This document shows, piece by piece, positions 52,943-63,500 of a DNA stretch of 64,000 nt; position 1 is the stretch's first letter; each line of letters begins with the position of its first letter. The position numbers and the translations under genes were made by a program. The notes beneath the pieces were generated by a model. It ran no database searches. It had not been told where the DNA came from and worked only from the letters and a program-made list of their open reading frames with translations. The stretch comes from JANXSS01 sp040385645 (GTDB lineage: Bacteria; Pseudomonadota; Gammaproteobacteria; Burkholderiales; Burkholderiaceae_D), in the NCBI GenBank assembly GCA_040385645.1, contig JAZKGZ010000010.1:1-64000 (forward strand), in the 5' to 3' direction.

Positions 52943-54355
52943 ATGGATTTAATTAAGCCGCTAGTGCAACGACCGACACTCTGGCTTTTAATAGGCGGCG
53001 TGGTCCTGCTGGGTATGAGTGCTTTTTTCTATCGCAATGTCGAGCAGTTTTCAGCATCCGACCGTTTGATCCGGCACACCCATCGGGTCGTCGTCGCTAT
53101 CACCAAGGCCGTATCGTCGCTACGCGAAGCCGAGGCCGTCCAGCGTGGCTACATCATATCCGGTGAAAATTCTTACCTATTACCCTACGACGCACTCGTG
53201 CAATCGGTACATCAAAACTGGGATGATTTAAAACGTCTGACTGTCGACGATGCTGCGCAACAACAGCGGATCGCCCGCTTGGAACCGTTGATTACTGAAA
53301 AACTGGCCGATCTGGATCTGACGATCAAAGTTCGAAGCGAGCAAGACTTCGCCGCTGCACAACGACTGTTAATGAATCATTATGGTAAAGATGTCATGGA
53401 CATCATCCGGGTCGAGGTAGACGCCATGTTGGCCGAAGAAGCCAAGCTGATGGTACAGCGCAACGAAGATGCCGAAGTCGCCTATCGCACCTCGATAGCG
53501 ACCATTATGATCTTTCTTTCAAGCGGTCTTTTGTTGATGCTGCTGAGCCTGCGACTGATTCGCAACCGGCAGCAGACGCAGCTGGCGGCAGCCGAGGCGC
53601 GACGCCGTCACGATGCCGAGCTGGAAGAAAAAATCATGTCGCGTACTGCCCAGGTCCGGCAGCTCGCCAGCCATTTGGAATCGGTACGAGAAGAAGAAAA
53701 ACGCGCGATCGCTCGTGAGCTGCATGACGATATCGGTTCTTCCATGACGGCCTTGTCGATGATCCTCGAAGGACATTTTCGCGCGAATGCCGACCATCCG
53801 GCGATTGCAAAAAGCGCCGAAAAGGTCAGGGCGCTGCTAAAAGAGGTTACCCATAGCACGCGCAGGATTCAATCCGGCCTGCGGCCTAACACGCTCGATA
53901 CGCTCGGCCTGGTCGAGGCGATGCGCGAACTCGTCGGCAGTTTTTCGCAGCGCACTGGCGTAGTCAGCGACATCCGTTTGCCGCCAGGGGATGCGGCGAT
54001 TCCAACGTTGTTGCAAGTGCCGCTATTTCGCATGTTGCAAGAGTCGCTCAATAACGTTGCAAAACACGCCAAAGCCAGCCATGTCGTCGTGACATTCGTG
54101 ATCGAGCGCGAACATGTGCTGCTGCAAATCGAGGACGACGGCATCGGTATTACACCCGAGCGTGCCGGCAACGCCCAAACGCACGGTTTGCTCGGCATGC
54201 GCGAACGCGCGGCCTACCTCGATGGCACCGCGGAAATCGCCAGCCGACCAGGTCGCGGCACGATTGTAACGATTCGCCTGCCGCTTGCAGCCAGCCCGAG
54301 CGCTAGCAAGCTACCCGAGCTGACGCAGACCGAGACTGAAGCGGACCGAAACTAA
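52943..54355 (+). CDS. CHASE3-domain NarL-type sensor histidine kinase
   Basis: Protein of 470 residues. A membrane helix (about 13-30) and a second (about 190-207) frame a periplasmic CHASE3 sensor domain containing REAEAVQRGYIISGE. A coiled coil precedes a HisKA_3 dimerisation domain with phospho-acceptor His near 261 (IARELHDDIGSSMTAL). The C-terminal HATPase has ESLNNVAKHAKAS and LLGMRERAAYLDG. Such kinases pair with LuxR-type regulators, none of which is adjacent, so it is an orphan here. Two terminator hairpins follow it. Confidence 0.93.
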   Translation: MDLIKPLVQRPTLWLLIGGVVLLGMSAFFYRNVEQFSASDRLIRHTHRVVVAITKAVSSLREAEAVQRGYIISGENSYLLPYDALVQSVHQNWDDLKRLTVDDAAQQQRIARLEPLITEKLADLDLTIKVRSEQDFAAAQRLLMNHYGKDVMDIIRVEVDAMLAEEAKLMVQRNEDAEVAYRTSIATIMIFLSSGLLLMLLSLRLIRNRQQTQLAAAEARRRHDAELEEKIMSRTAQVRQLASHLESVREEEKRAIARELHDDIGSSMTALSMILEGHFRANADHPAIAKSAEKVRALLKEVTHSTRRIQSGLRPNTLDTLGLVEAMRELVGSFSQRTGVVSDIRLPPGDAAIPTLLQVPLFRMLQESLNNVAKHAKASHVVVTFVIEREHVLLQIEDDGIGITPERAGNAQTHGLLGMRERAAYLDGTAEIASRPGRGTIVTIRLPLAASPSASKLPELTQTETEADRN

Positions 54356-54394
54356 CCGGCAAGACCAGTCCAAAAGTTCAATCCAAGTTCAAGA

Positions 54395-54416
54395 CGGGTA
54401 CCGAACCCGGCTTTTT
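54395..54416 (+). terminator. Terminator hairpin 1 after the sensor kinase
   Basis: Stem CGGGT with ACCCG, five-base loop, then GCTTTTT. A weak but properly placed terminator. Confidence 0.6.
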
Positions 54417-54420
54417 GGTG

Positions 54421-54443
54421 GTCCACTACGGTGGACTTTTTTT
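54421..54443 (+). terminator. Terminator hairpin 2 after the sensor kinase
   Basis: Stem GTCCAC with GTGGAC, loop TACG, then seven T. A good Rho-independent terminator directly before the next promoter. Confidence 0.8.
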
Positions 54444-54456
54444 GTTATACTGATAC

Positions 54457-54486
54457 CTGAAGTTTCAGGAATTACTGAAATTTCAG
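54457..54486. promoter_or_regulatory. Paired palindromic operators upstream of the GbsR/MarR gene
   Basis: Two 12-base palindromes, CTGAAGTTTCAG (54457-54468) and CTGAAATTTCAG (54475-54486), with an 18-base period. They lie between a -10-like TATACT (54446) and the ribosome site, so bound repressor would block transcription of the regulator and the oxidase genes. Confidence 0.7.
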
Positions 54487-54499
54487 AATAGGAACCTTG

Positions 54500-55129
54500 A
54501 TGAATTTGACACCTCTGATTCAAAGCTTCGTGCTGCATTTCGGCGAAATGGGCAGCCGTTGGGGCATCAACCGCACGGTCGGTCAGATTTACGCGTTGCT
54601 ATTCGTATCCGGCAAGCCGCTGAATGCCGACGAGATCGCCGACACCCTGGCGTTTTCCCGCTCCAATGTCAGTATGGGTTTGAAGGAATTGAGTGCCTGG
54701 CAACTAGTGCGTTTGCAGCATTTGCCAAACGACCGGCGTGAATACTTCTCCACACCCGAAGATGTATGGGCAATCTTTCGAACGTTGGCCGAAGAGCGCA
54801 GAAAACGAGAAATCGACCCGACGCTGTCGATGCTGCGTAACGCATTGGTTCAAACGCCAGCAACGGCCGACGAAGCTCATGCGCAAAAACGCATGAAAGA
54901 AATGCACGATCTGATCGAACTGGTCACGCAGTGGTTCAGCGATATTCAACGTCTGGACACGCCGACGCTGGTGCAATTAATGAAGCTCGGAGCGAAAGCG
55001 CAGAAATTTCTTGAATTCAAGCAAAAGCTGGCTGCTGTGGCTAGCGTGAAGAAGGTGCGGCTGGTGAAGCCTGCCAAAAACCTCGCTGCCAGCCAGGAGA
55101 CGCAACCCAACGGAGTTAGCGATGACTGA
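54500..55129 (+). CDS. GbsR/MarR-family transcriptional regulator
   Basis: Protein of 209 residues from the ATG at 54500, with AGGAA six to ten bases upstream; a TTG in frame lies one codon before. The winged-helix domain (about 5-95) has GINRTVGQIYALLFVSGKPL, DEIADTLAFSRSNVSMGLKEL and a wing with NDRREYF, all typical of GbsR/MarR-type repressors. The C-terminal part is helical and basic. It overlaps the following oxidase gene by eight bases, so it is co-transcribed with it and likely controls it. The paired palindromes upstream are its probable binding sites. Confidence 0.88.
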   Translation: MNLTPLIQSFVLHFGEMGSRWGINRTVGQIYALLFVSGKPLNADEIADTLAFSRSNVSMGLKELSAWQLVRLQHLPNDRREYFSTPEDVWAIFRTLAEERRKREIDPTLSMLRNALVQTPATADEAHAQKRMKEMHDLIELVTQWFSDIQRLDTPTLVQLMKLGAKAQKFLEFKQKLAAVASVKKVRLVKPAKNLAASQETQPNGVSDD

Positions 55130-56501
55130 TCCACTGCTTTTGGCGCGCATACAGTTCGCCGCCAACATCACCTTTCATATTCTCTTTCCCACCATCACCA
55201 TCGCGATGGGATGGCTGTTATTGTTTTTTCGTTTACGGCATAACAAAACCGGCGATGTGAAATGGGCAGATGCCTATCAATTTTGGGTCAAGATTTTTGC
55301 GCTGACGTTTGCGCTCGGCGTAGTTTCCGGTATCACCATGAGTTTTCAGTTCGGCACCAACTGGCCGGGTTTTATGCAAAGTGTGGGCAATATCGCCGGG
55401 CCGTTACTGGCTTACGAAGTTCTCACCGCATTTTTTCTCGAAGCGACGTTTCTCGGCATCATGCTGTTCGGCGCGCAACGCGTATCCAAACGTGCTCTTA
55501 CCGTAGCCACTTTCATGGTCGCCTTTGGCACCACGCTCTCGGCATTTTGGATCATCGCCTTGAATTCCTGGATGCACACCCCGGTAGGATTCGAAATGAT
55601 CAATGGCCAGGCGCATGCAACCGACTGGCTGGCGATTATTTTCAATCCTTCCATGCCATATCGCTTAACGCATATGTTGATCGCTTCAGGCTTAACAGCA
55701 GCGTTTTTAGTCTCAGGCCTGTCGGCATACCGCTGGCTACGTGGCGATCGCGGTGCCGATGTCATGGCAGCTTTGAAGAGCGCGGTGGTCATGGCGGCAT
55801 TCCTGATCCCGGTGCAAATCGTGGTCGGTGATCTGCATGGTCTTAATACCTTGAAACACGAGCCGGCAAAAGTCGCTGCCATGGAAGGGCTGTGGCAGAC
55901 GCAGCGCGGCGCGCCGTTGGTACTGTTCGGCTTGCCCGACGCTGAATCGAAAAGCAACCGCTTCGCCATCGAAATTCCACGGCTTGCCAGCTTGATTCTT
56001 ACCCATGATCCGATGGGCGAGATCAAAGGCATCGAAGCCTTCGGCGACGAACATCCGCCGGTTGCGCCGGTTTTCTGGGGCTTTCGCATCATGGTCGGTG
56101 TCGGCATGCTAATGCTGGCCGTTTCATGGTTCACCGCCTGGAACTTACGGCGCAAGGGCGATCTCAACCCGACGCTGGCACGGGTGTTGGTGGGCATGAC
56201 CTTTGCCGGTTGGGTTGCCACGCTGGCCGGTTGGTACGTTACCGAAATCGGGCGCCAGCCTTATCTAGTCCATGGCGTCCTGACCACGGCCGAAGCTGCA
56301 TCGACGATTGCCGCACCCATGATCGCTTCGACGCTGGCGCTATACATGACGCTTTATCTCGCCTTAACCGTGGCCTACATCAGCGTGCTGTTTCATCTGG
56401 CACGCAAAGCTTACCTGCAACCTTCAGGGCAGGAAGTTCGGCCTTCCGACATGATGCACAGTTCCGCAGCGCAGTTAAATACACCGCTGGCAAAACTTTA
56501 A
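55122..56501 (+). CDS. cioA: Cytochrome bd-type (cyanide-insensitive) ubiquinol oxidase subunit I
   Basis: Protein of 459 residues with about nine membrane helices. It contains haem ligands as in CydA (His near 19, RIQFAANITFHILFP) and the motifs GTNWPGFM and FFLEATFLGIMLFG, with GRQPY at the quinol site. The Q-loop lacks the long insertion of E. coli CydA, so this is the CIO (short Q-loop) type. The enzyme reduces oxygen to water with quinol and is relatively resistant to cyanide. It starts inside the end of the GbsR/MarR gene. Confidence 0.92.
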   Translation: MTDPLLLARIQFAANITFHILFPTITIAMGWLLLFFRLRHNKTGDVKWADAYQFWVKIFALTFALGVVSGITMSFQFGTNWPGFMQSVGNIAGPLLAYEVLTAFFLEATFLGIMLFGAQRVSKRALTVATFMVAFGTTLSAFWIIALNSWMHTPVGFEMINGQAHATDWLAIIFNPSMPYRLTHMLIASGLTAAFLVSGLSAYRWLRGDRGADVMAALKSAVVMAAFLIPVQIVVGDLHGLNTLKHEPAKVAAMEGLWQTQRGAPLVLFGLPDAESKSNRFAIEIPRLASLILTHDPMGEIKGIEAFGDEHPPVAPVFWGFRIMVGVGMLMLAVSWFTAWNLRRKGDLNPTLARVLVGMTFAGWVATLAGWYVTEIGRQPYLVHGVLTTAEAASTIAAPMIASTLALYMTLYLALTVAYISVLFHLARKAYLQPSGQEVRPSDMMHSSAAQLNTPLAKL

Positions 56502-56511
56502 AGGTGCGCAA

Positions 56512-57534
56512 ATGCCTGGATTAAGCCAACCCGGCGGCTGGTTACCCGTTATCTTCCTAGGCCTCATGGGTTTGTCCATGATGGCTTACGTGGTGCTCGA
56601 CGGTTTCGATCTGGGCGTAGGAATTCTGCTCGATCGCGCCACCGACGCCCAGCGCGACATGATGATCGCTTCCATCGGCCCCTTTTGGGACGCCAACGAA
56701 ACCTGGTTGGTACTAGGCATTGGCTTACTGCTAGTGGCGTTTCCAGCGGCACACGGCGAAATTCTGGGAGAGCTGTATCTGCCGGTTGCTTTCATGCTGA
56801 TCGGCTTGGTGCTGCGCGGCGTGGCTTTCGATTTTCGTGTCAAGGCACACGACAATCACAAGGCGGCATGGAACTGGGCGTTTTATGCTGGCTCGATTTT
56901 GGCGACCGTGGCGCAAGGTGTGATGATCGGTTTATACGTTACCGGTTTTCAGTACGGTTGGCTGTCTTGGTTGTTCGCTACCTTTACCGGCTTATCGCTG
57001 TTAGCCGTTTATGCATTGCTGGGTGCAACCTGGTTGATCATGAAAACCGACGCCGCATTGCAGTTGCGTGCAGTGAAATGGGCGCACCGCAGTTTGCTTC
57101 TCAGCGCGCTCGGTATCGCCGCCGTATCGATCGTCACACCCTTGGTCAGCACGCAAATCTTTACGAAATGGTTCGCTTACCCGAATATTTTGCTGCTGGC
57201 ACCCGTGCCTTTGTTAACAGCCGGCCTTTTTATATTAGTAGACCGGGTTTTACGCTGGCTGCCGGCCGAACTGGCGCAATCGCGGGAGCGCTGGTGCTGG
57301 GTGCCGTTTGCTGCCACGGTCGGCATCATTCTGTTGGCATTCGCAGGGCTCGCCTACAGTATCTTCCCGTACCTGGTGATGGACAAAATTACGGTGTGGC
57401 AAGCCGCCAGCGCCCCCGAATCGTTACGGATCATATTAATAGGCGTAATCGTCGTGCTGCCAGCAATCATCGGATACACGATTTTTTCTTACAAAGTGTT
57501 TTGGGGTAAGGCACGCGCGCTGAGTTATTCGTAA
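56512..57534 (+). CDS. cioB: Cytochrome bd-type ubiquinol oxidase subunit II
   Basis: Protein of 340 residues with eight or nine membrane helices. CydB-type motifs: LDGFDLGVG near 25, IGPFWDANETWLV near 52 and FDFRVKAHDNHKAAWNW near 113. It starts ten bases after cioA. No CydX-like small subunit gene is visible before the convergent DUF3617 gene. Confidence 0.93.
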   Translation: MPGLSQPGGWLPVIFLGLMGLSMMAYVVLDGFDLGVGILLDRATDAQRDMMIASIGPFWDANETWLVLGIGLLLVAFPAAHGEILGELYLPVAFMLIGLVLRGVAFDFRVKAHDNHKAAWNWAFYAGSILATVAQGVMIGLYVTGFQYGWLSWLFATFTGLSLLAVYALLGATWLIMKTDAALQLRAVKWAHRSLLLSALGIAAVSIVTPLVSTQIFTKWFAYPNILLLAPVPLLTAGLFILVDRVLRWLPAELAQSRERWCWVPFAATVGIILLAFAGLAYSIFPYLVMDKITVWQAASAPESLRIILIGVIVVLPAIIGYTIFSYKVFWGKARALSYS

Positions 57535-57568
57535 CGCAATCGTGACAACTTCTTACCTTTAGCCAGAC

Positions 57569-58144
57569 TCAACGCCGTTGGGTGGGATTTTGCTGGGTCG
57601 AATCTTTACGATCACTGCCGCCTAGGTCGGCAGGGCAAGTAGCGGCAACCCACCGGCCACGGGTCTCGGCTTGCTGGGTTACCGGCATCCCCTGCACCAC
57701 CCCGTCGAACGAACTTTTACCCACAAAATTCTCAGCAGTTGTAAATACACCACTGGCTGAACCTTTGCCACGGATCTGCTGACTTTCGCATCTAATATCC
57801 ACGCTGTAATGATCGCCAAACCGATTGGCGTTGCTACTTTCACAACCGGCATAACGCTGATTCAATTCCGGCATGATATTGCGTTGGGCCATTTCCGGTG
57901 TGACGCATATCTTCGCGGTGGCGCTTCCCCCGTTGATTTCCGGCACTTCCAGACCGTACTGCTTCGCCAATGCACGCAGATTCGTTATCTGCTCTGGCGG
58001 TATCTGCGATGCAAGCTTCAATAATTCCGACGTCGTCGTCACTTCCCACATACCCGGACGCATCGACTTTTCAGCCTCTGCAGCCGCCAAAAGTGGCATT
58101 GCCATCAAGACAACACACGAAAAACTTACCGGAAAACCGCGCAT
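57569..58144 (-). CDS. DUF3617 domain-containing exported protein
   Basis: Protein of 191 residues. A signal peptide (about 1-22, MAMPLLAAAEA) precedes the DUF3617 domain: MRPGMWEVTTTSE, then a CVTPEMAQ segment and paired cysteines (ICVTPE, YAGCESS, IRCESQQ, ATCPADLGG). The periplasmic family has no known function. It converges with cioB and lies upstream of, but opposite to, the pil operon. Confidence 0.88.
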   Translation of the reverse strand: MRGFPVSFSCVVLMAMPLLAAAEAEKSMRPGMWEVTTTSELLKLASQIPPEQITNLRALAKQYGLEVPEINGGSATAKICVTPEMAQRNIMPELNQRYAGCESSNANRFGDHYSVDIRCESQQIRGKGSASGVFTTAENFVGKSSFDGVVQGMPVTQQAETRGRWVAATCPADLGGSDRKDSTQQNPTQRR

Positions 58145-58348
58145 TTCGCTCCCAACATCTTAATTATTCATTCAGACAAACAAATAGTTGAAATAAAAAC
58201 TTTCAAAGTACGGTAAATTCTACAAAGCAATTAAATTCCTATGGGGCAAACCTTCTATCCATGTTTTTTTAACCAATTTTTTGCCTATTTTTTCTGCCAA
58301 GCACCGAAATTTTTTCAAATAACCGACGACTCTTACAAACGAAGAATC

Positions 58349-58936
58349 ATGAGATCCGCACCAATTCGATTGTTTCATCATTCGCGCCGCCATGCCGGAT
58401 TTTCTTTGGTGGAAGTGCTGGTGTCGGTGTTCGTGCTCACCATCGGTCTGGTCGGAACGGCGGTGATTCAATTAAATGCCTTCCGCACGACCGAGCAGTC
58501 CGGCTTTCACAATACTGCCGTTGCGCTGGCGATGCAAATTGCTGACGAAATCCGTACCAATAGCGAGCAGATGCGGTTACCGATCAGCCCATTCAATAGA
58601 CTCCGGTTTGACGCAAAAAATGGTGAGCCGAAGTATTCGCCACCGGTTAATTGCTATAGCGAGACCTGCACGCCCAGGGATTGGGCTACGCACAGCATAG
58701 CTGAATGGCGCAAACAAGCATTTGCGACGTTACCAGGCGTACGCCTGGAAATTTGTCGCGATGCCCTCGTGGTCGATCCTGATTCGGGTGAATTTCGCTG
58801 GTGTACCAATAACCTCAATCCCTTCGATGCGCCATTGGTAGTGAAGATTAGCTGGGACGAAAAAGATCCAAGCGGCAAAATCGTTGCCGCCAATACACCC
58901 CGGGTTGTCATACTTGTCTCGCCGTTTAGCCAATGA
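58349..58936 (+). CDS. pilV: Type IV pilus minor pilin PilV
   Basis: Protein of 195 residues from the ATG at 58349; upstream in-frame residues (from 58241) are Phe/Tyr-rich and do not fit a pilin leader. The prepilin cleavage site is HAG|FSLVEVLVSV with Glu at +5, followed by the hydrophobic N-terminal helix. PilV is a minor pilin that primes assembly and anchors the tip complex with PilY1. The stop overlaps pilW by four bases. No fimT/fimU gene is upstream. Confidence 0.9.
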   Translation: MRSAPIRLFHHSRRHAGFSLVEVLVSVFVLTIGLVGTAVIQLNAFRTTEQSGFHNTAVALAMQIADEIRTNSEQMRLPISPFNRLRFDAKNGEPKYSPPVNCYSETCTPRDWATHSIAEWRKQAFATLPGVRLEICRDALVVDPDSGEFRWCTNNLNPFDAPLVVKISWDEKDPSGKIVAANTPRVVILVSPFSQ

Positions 58937-59916
58937 GCCGACTACCCACTCCGCACAAAGTTTGTCGTCCCGGATGGTCAGGCCGGCGGAAGCTTCATGT
59001 GCAACACGGGTTGACCCTGATCGAACTGATGATTTCCATCACGCTCGGCATGCTAATCGTGGCTGCCGGCTTGATGGTGTTGGTATCGACCAAATCGACT
59101 TACGTGATCCAGGATGAAAATGCCCGTTTGTCCGATACCGGGCGGTATGCCGTTGAAAACATCGCCCGCTCGATTCGTCAGACCGGATTTGAAAACCTCG
59201 AAACCGATTTTGCACCGATTGTTCATAACCCGGCCAAAAATGCCCCCAATATCGATGGTTTTGATGCCCGAACATTGAGCCCGACTTCAGGTAGTGTCAC
59301 ACCGATAGCCGGGTCGACGACAGTTAACGGCAGCGATGTTCTACGCTTGCGTTTTTTCGGTACCTCCAGAACCGTCAACGGCACGCCAACTCCTGACGGC
59401 AGTGTCATCAACTGTGCCGGTATTCCGGTCGGCGCGGTCCAGACGATCCAAGATGCGGATGAAGGCCGTGGCTGGAGCATTTTTTTCGTCAACCGCGCCA
59501 GCGGCGGCGAACCCCAACTGTTCTGTGCGTACGTTGATGCTACCGGCGAACTGGTTTCCACACCGATTGCCAGCGGTGTCGAATCTTTCCAGGTTCTATA
59601 CGGACTCGATTTGGGCAGTGATGGTATTCCTGATCAGTTCGTGAATGCCACCACTGTAGGTGCCCGCTGGAGGAACGTTGCGGCAGTCAAAATCGCTATA
59701 CTCGTGCGCGGTGGGCGCAGCGAACGGGCAGACGTCGAAGATATTAAATACGAGTTGTTCGGACCTGAATATCCGTTTGCAGCCACCGACGTCGGCTCCC
59801 TGATCGACGAAACAAATCTGCCGCAGGCCGAGAGGGCGCGTTCCCGTAAGATTTTTTCCACCGTCATCCAGTTGCGTAACCGCGCAAGTGGTGCCAATAT
59901 CGCGCCGATCCAATGA
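58933..59916 (+). CDS. pilW: Type IV pilus minor pilin PilW
   Basis: Protein of 327 residues. The prepilin site is QHG|LTLIELMISI with Glu at +5, then a long helix and a C-terminal globular domain. PilW joins the PilV/PilX/PilY1 priming complex at the pilus base and tip. It overlaps pilV and pilX by four bases each (ATGA), so all are translated together. The leader is unusually long (about 26 residues). Confidence 0.92.
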   Translation: MSRLPTPHKVCRPGWSGRRKLHVQHGLTLIELMISITLGMLIVAAGLMVLVSTKSTYVIQDENARLSDTGRYAVENIARSIRQTGFENLETDFAPIVHNPAKNAPNIDGFDARTLSPTSGSVTPIAGSTTVNGSDVLRLRFFGTSRTVNGTPTPDGSVINCAGIPVGAVQTIQDADEGRGWSIFFVNRASGGEPQLFCAYVDATGELVSTPIASGVESFQVLYGLDLGSDGIPDQFVNATTVGARWRNVAAVKIAILVRGGRSERADVEDIKYELFGPEYPFAATDVGSLIDETNLPQAERARSRKIFSTVIQLRNRASGANIAPIQ

Positions 59917-60554
59917 ACGCCTCTCGTCAAGCATGCCGGTTACCGCTGAAACAGCGTGGCGTTTCGCTCATCATCGTGTTGCTGCTTTTGATCGCCGCGG
60001 GTTTCCTCGGATCGTCGGCAGCGGTAATTGCGTTGCAGGCAGAAAAAGCGTCCAGGGGCGACCGCGACCGTCAGATCGCATTCCAGGCAGCCGAGGCGGC
60101 GATCGTCGATGCGCAACTCGATATTGATAAAGCGCCGATCATGAGCCGAGGGGTGCGCAGGGCCTTTCCCTTCTCGCCGGAGAGCGCGCTCGGCTTTCCT
60201 GCAGTAGACGGTGCTGCACATTGTTTAAATACTGGTGCATCGCGGGGGCTCTGCCGGCAAGCCTATGACGGCGACATTCCGAGCTGGTTGGAAGAAGATA
60301 TCAGCATTGCTACAGCAACGTCGGCCGCTGTGCCTTATGGCTTTTTCACCGGTCAAGATTTTCCGGTTGGTGACTTGGTGCTGTCGGCTAGAAGGCCGCA
60401 GTATGTTATCGAACTGATCTCCTATCACCAGCCAGGTGCCGAAACCAGCACCGAGGTTCAGTCGTCCTATTTTTATCGAATCACTGCAATCGGCTTCGGT
60501 GCCGACGTGAATACCCGTGTCGTCTTGCAAGCGTTTTACCGAAAGGAAAATTGA
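59913..60554 (+). CDS. pilX: Type IV pilus minor pilin PilX
   Basis: Protein of 213 residues. The site KQRG|VSLIIVLLLL is followed by the PilX-type FQAAEAAIVDAQ region; Glu at +5 is replaced by Ile, a known PilX feature. It is the third minor pilin of the operon. The stop and the pilY1 start overlap by one base (TGATG). Confidence 0.9.
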   Translation: MNASRQACRLPLKQRGVSLIIVLLLLIAAGFLGSSAAVIALQAEKASRGDRDRQIAFQAAEAAIVDAQLDIDKAPIMSRGVRRAFPFSPESALGFPAVDGAAHCLNTGASRGLCRQAYDGDIPSWLEEDISIATATSAAVPYGFFTGQDFPVGDLVLSARRPQYVIELISYHQPGAETSTEVQSSYFYRITAIGFGADVNTRVVLQAFYRKEN

Positions 60555-63500
60555 TGAAACCTACATCCACCCCAGTATTGCGTACCGGCGGAGTCGGTTT
60601 AGTGACCGGAATTGTCCTTGCAACTCACGTACACCTCGTTGCCCATGCAGCGCCTCCGGTCGTGAATCTTCCGCCAGGGCCAGTATCGCGTACTTTAGTA
60701 CACCCGAATGTTTTGCTAGATTTGTCGGTGGAGTATCCAACCGCTGGTAGCGCTTACAAAGGCGAATACGACACAAACCGGGAATATTTCGGTTATTTTG
60801 ATCCGTCGCAATGTTATGTCTACCAGGGTGGAAAATCCACGTATAGCGGCGGCAAGTACGACACCTCCGACGACGGCAAGAAATATTTTGTGCCCGCTGG
60901 GCCGGCCTCGCCAACTGATCATAAATGCAAAAAACAGTTCAGCGGCAACTTCATGAACTGGGCAACAGCATCGGCAATCGATATGCTGCGTCTCGGGTTG
61001 ACGGGCGGTAATCGGGTCATCGACGAGGTGGGTAAAACCGTGCTCGAGCGTGCTTACTTGCGTGACGAAATGTATGCCAATCCCATTTTGTTTTCCTATA
61101 AGGAAGTTGGGACCGGGAAAGCGAAGATGGATGCCAATCCAGATGAAGTAACACCGTTTTCTAACAAGGCAATCTATGCCGTGTCGTGTCGCAACCGGGT
61201 ATTATTCTCGACGTCGAAACCGACGGCCGAGGCGGACTTCGGTTACACGTTGTGCGACCAGAGCGGTGGACCGGATAAGAATCTTGGCGAATTCGTCGTA
61301 CGGGTACAGGTTTGCACCGAAGCTGAACGGTCTTCACGTTCAGAATTGTGTAAGCCATTCCCAGCCAACAACACTGCCGCAGGGGAGCTGAAGCCTGTGG
61401 GCGAAATTCAGAGACGTGCAAACGAATTCTATTTCGGTGCAATGGGCTATCTGTTGAAAGATGGCCCTGAGGCTTATGGCGGGGTATTACGTGCGCGGCT
61501 CGGTCACGTCGGACCTTTCCGATACGATGAAAAACTGCGCCGTTTTAATAATGCAAGCAAAGAGTGGCGCGAAGATACCGGTATTTTTACCAACGTCGAA
61601 GGCGTGGTTAATTATCTGAACAAATTCGGCAGCAACGGCATTTACAAAAGAAATGACCCGGTTAGTGAACTGTATTACGAAAGCCTGCGCTATCTGCGCG
61701 GCCTGGAGCCGAGCCCGGAAGCAACCGCTAGCATGAGTTCGCCGCAGTCTGCGGAATATGCAAAGTGGCGCTATTGTGCCGCAGAAGGTGGTACCTGTAC
61801 CCTTCCTGCAGGCACTTGGGAAGTGCGCTACGGTGAAAACAACAAGTATGTCACCCGCTTTAGTTCTTCATCCATCGGTTGCAATAATGGTGTTTTCGGT
61901 GACCCAATTCTCGGCACTGTCAAGCACTGCGATATCCGCCCGGTACATGATGTAACCGAAGGTTTCCCGGTGATACGTCCGTGGAAAAACAAAGATCCGA
62001 TCGTCTCTTCTTGTCAGCGTAATGCCATTATTTTAGTTGCTGATGCCAATGCCAACTTCGATTTTTCCATTCCTGGCAATACCCAGACAATTTATACCTC
62101 TGGCAATCCGGCAAAAGTTGCCGATTCGCCAAAGCCTGGTGCAGATGGCGAAAACTTGGTTACACCACTCAACGCCCGGGATTGGGCTAATAAAGTAGGT
62201 GCATCCGAGGTTAATAACGTTAAGGGCACGAAACTGAAAGACGCTCTGGGTGACCAAAAAAATGGCTGGAGAGATCAACCACCCAACGAGCAAAGCCATA
62301 AGGGGTCTTATTATGTTTCCGGTCTGGCATATTGGGCCAATACCAGCCAGATGCGTGAAGATAAAAAAAATATTCATGCCAAGACTTTCGTCATCGATGT
62401 CGACGAGCGCGGTAATGGTGCTATCAATAATACAAAACGTGAATTTTTTGCGCCGCGTGATAGTCAGTTGTATCTAGCGGCTAAGTATGGCGGCTACGAT
62501 GCATTTGCCAGCGATGATTATGTACACGCCACGCCGCGAGGCCCTTATACACCGGGGCCGAATCCAACCAATGCTCAGACTAAATGCGATAGTTATCTGT
62601 GGGACAAAAATGGCGACTGCGATCCCGAAAATTATTTTCTAGCAAGCGATGGCGTCAGAATGGTCGAAGCCATTCATAACATCATGGAGCAGGTATCCAT
62701 TCCAGGAGAGTCGGTTAACTCGGTATCAACGACGAGTTCCGCGGTTACGCCTGGTGAAACGCAATATATCTACCAAGCCAGCGGCAATCCGCAAGGCGGT
62801 TGGTCGGGCGATGTGGTGCGCGCAGAAGTGACGGTCGACGACACAGGCAACGTCGCTATCAAGCCTTTTTCTCCGAGCGAGACGGCCGCCCGCAATTTAA
62901 CGGACTGGTCGAATCGCAATATTTTGATGATGAACCGGAAAAATTTTCCAGACCCCAACCGATCCACCGTTCCCTTCTTGTGGGACAACCTGTCCCCTTT
63001 CCAACAGGCCCTGCTTTCCGGTAGGCAGCCCACTTACGGACCTAAACGTCTGAATTTTTTACGTGGATCGACCGTTGACGAAATTTCTGAAAGAAATATC
63101 GACGGGTTATTTCGTCGCCGCCCATCGCCGGCTGGTGTGCCAAACGTTTTAGGCGATGTCATCAACAGCAGCCCGGTATATGTCGGCGCACCACGCATCG
63201 ACATATTGGATAAAAGCTACGAAGCATGGCGTAAGACCAACGCCAAGCGAACACCTGCCGTCTATGTCGGTGCCAACGATGGCATGCTACATGCCTTTAG
63301 CAAGGACTTGAAAAAAGAATACTTTGCGTATGTTCCCAACCTGATTTTCGACAAACTCCGGGATTTGACAAAACGCGATTATTTGCACAAGCCAACGGTC
63401 GATGGTGGCATCGTCGTGACCGAAGCCAACACCGGTAAACGTGGCTGGAAAACAGTTCTCGTCGGCGGTCTCGGAGCAGGCGCCCAAGGCGTGTATGCAC

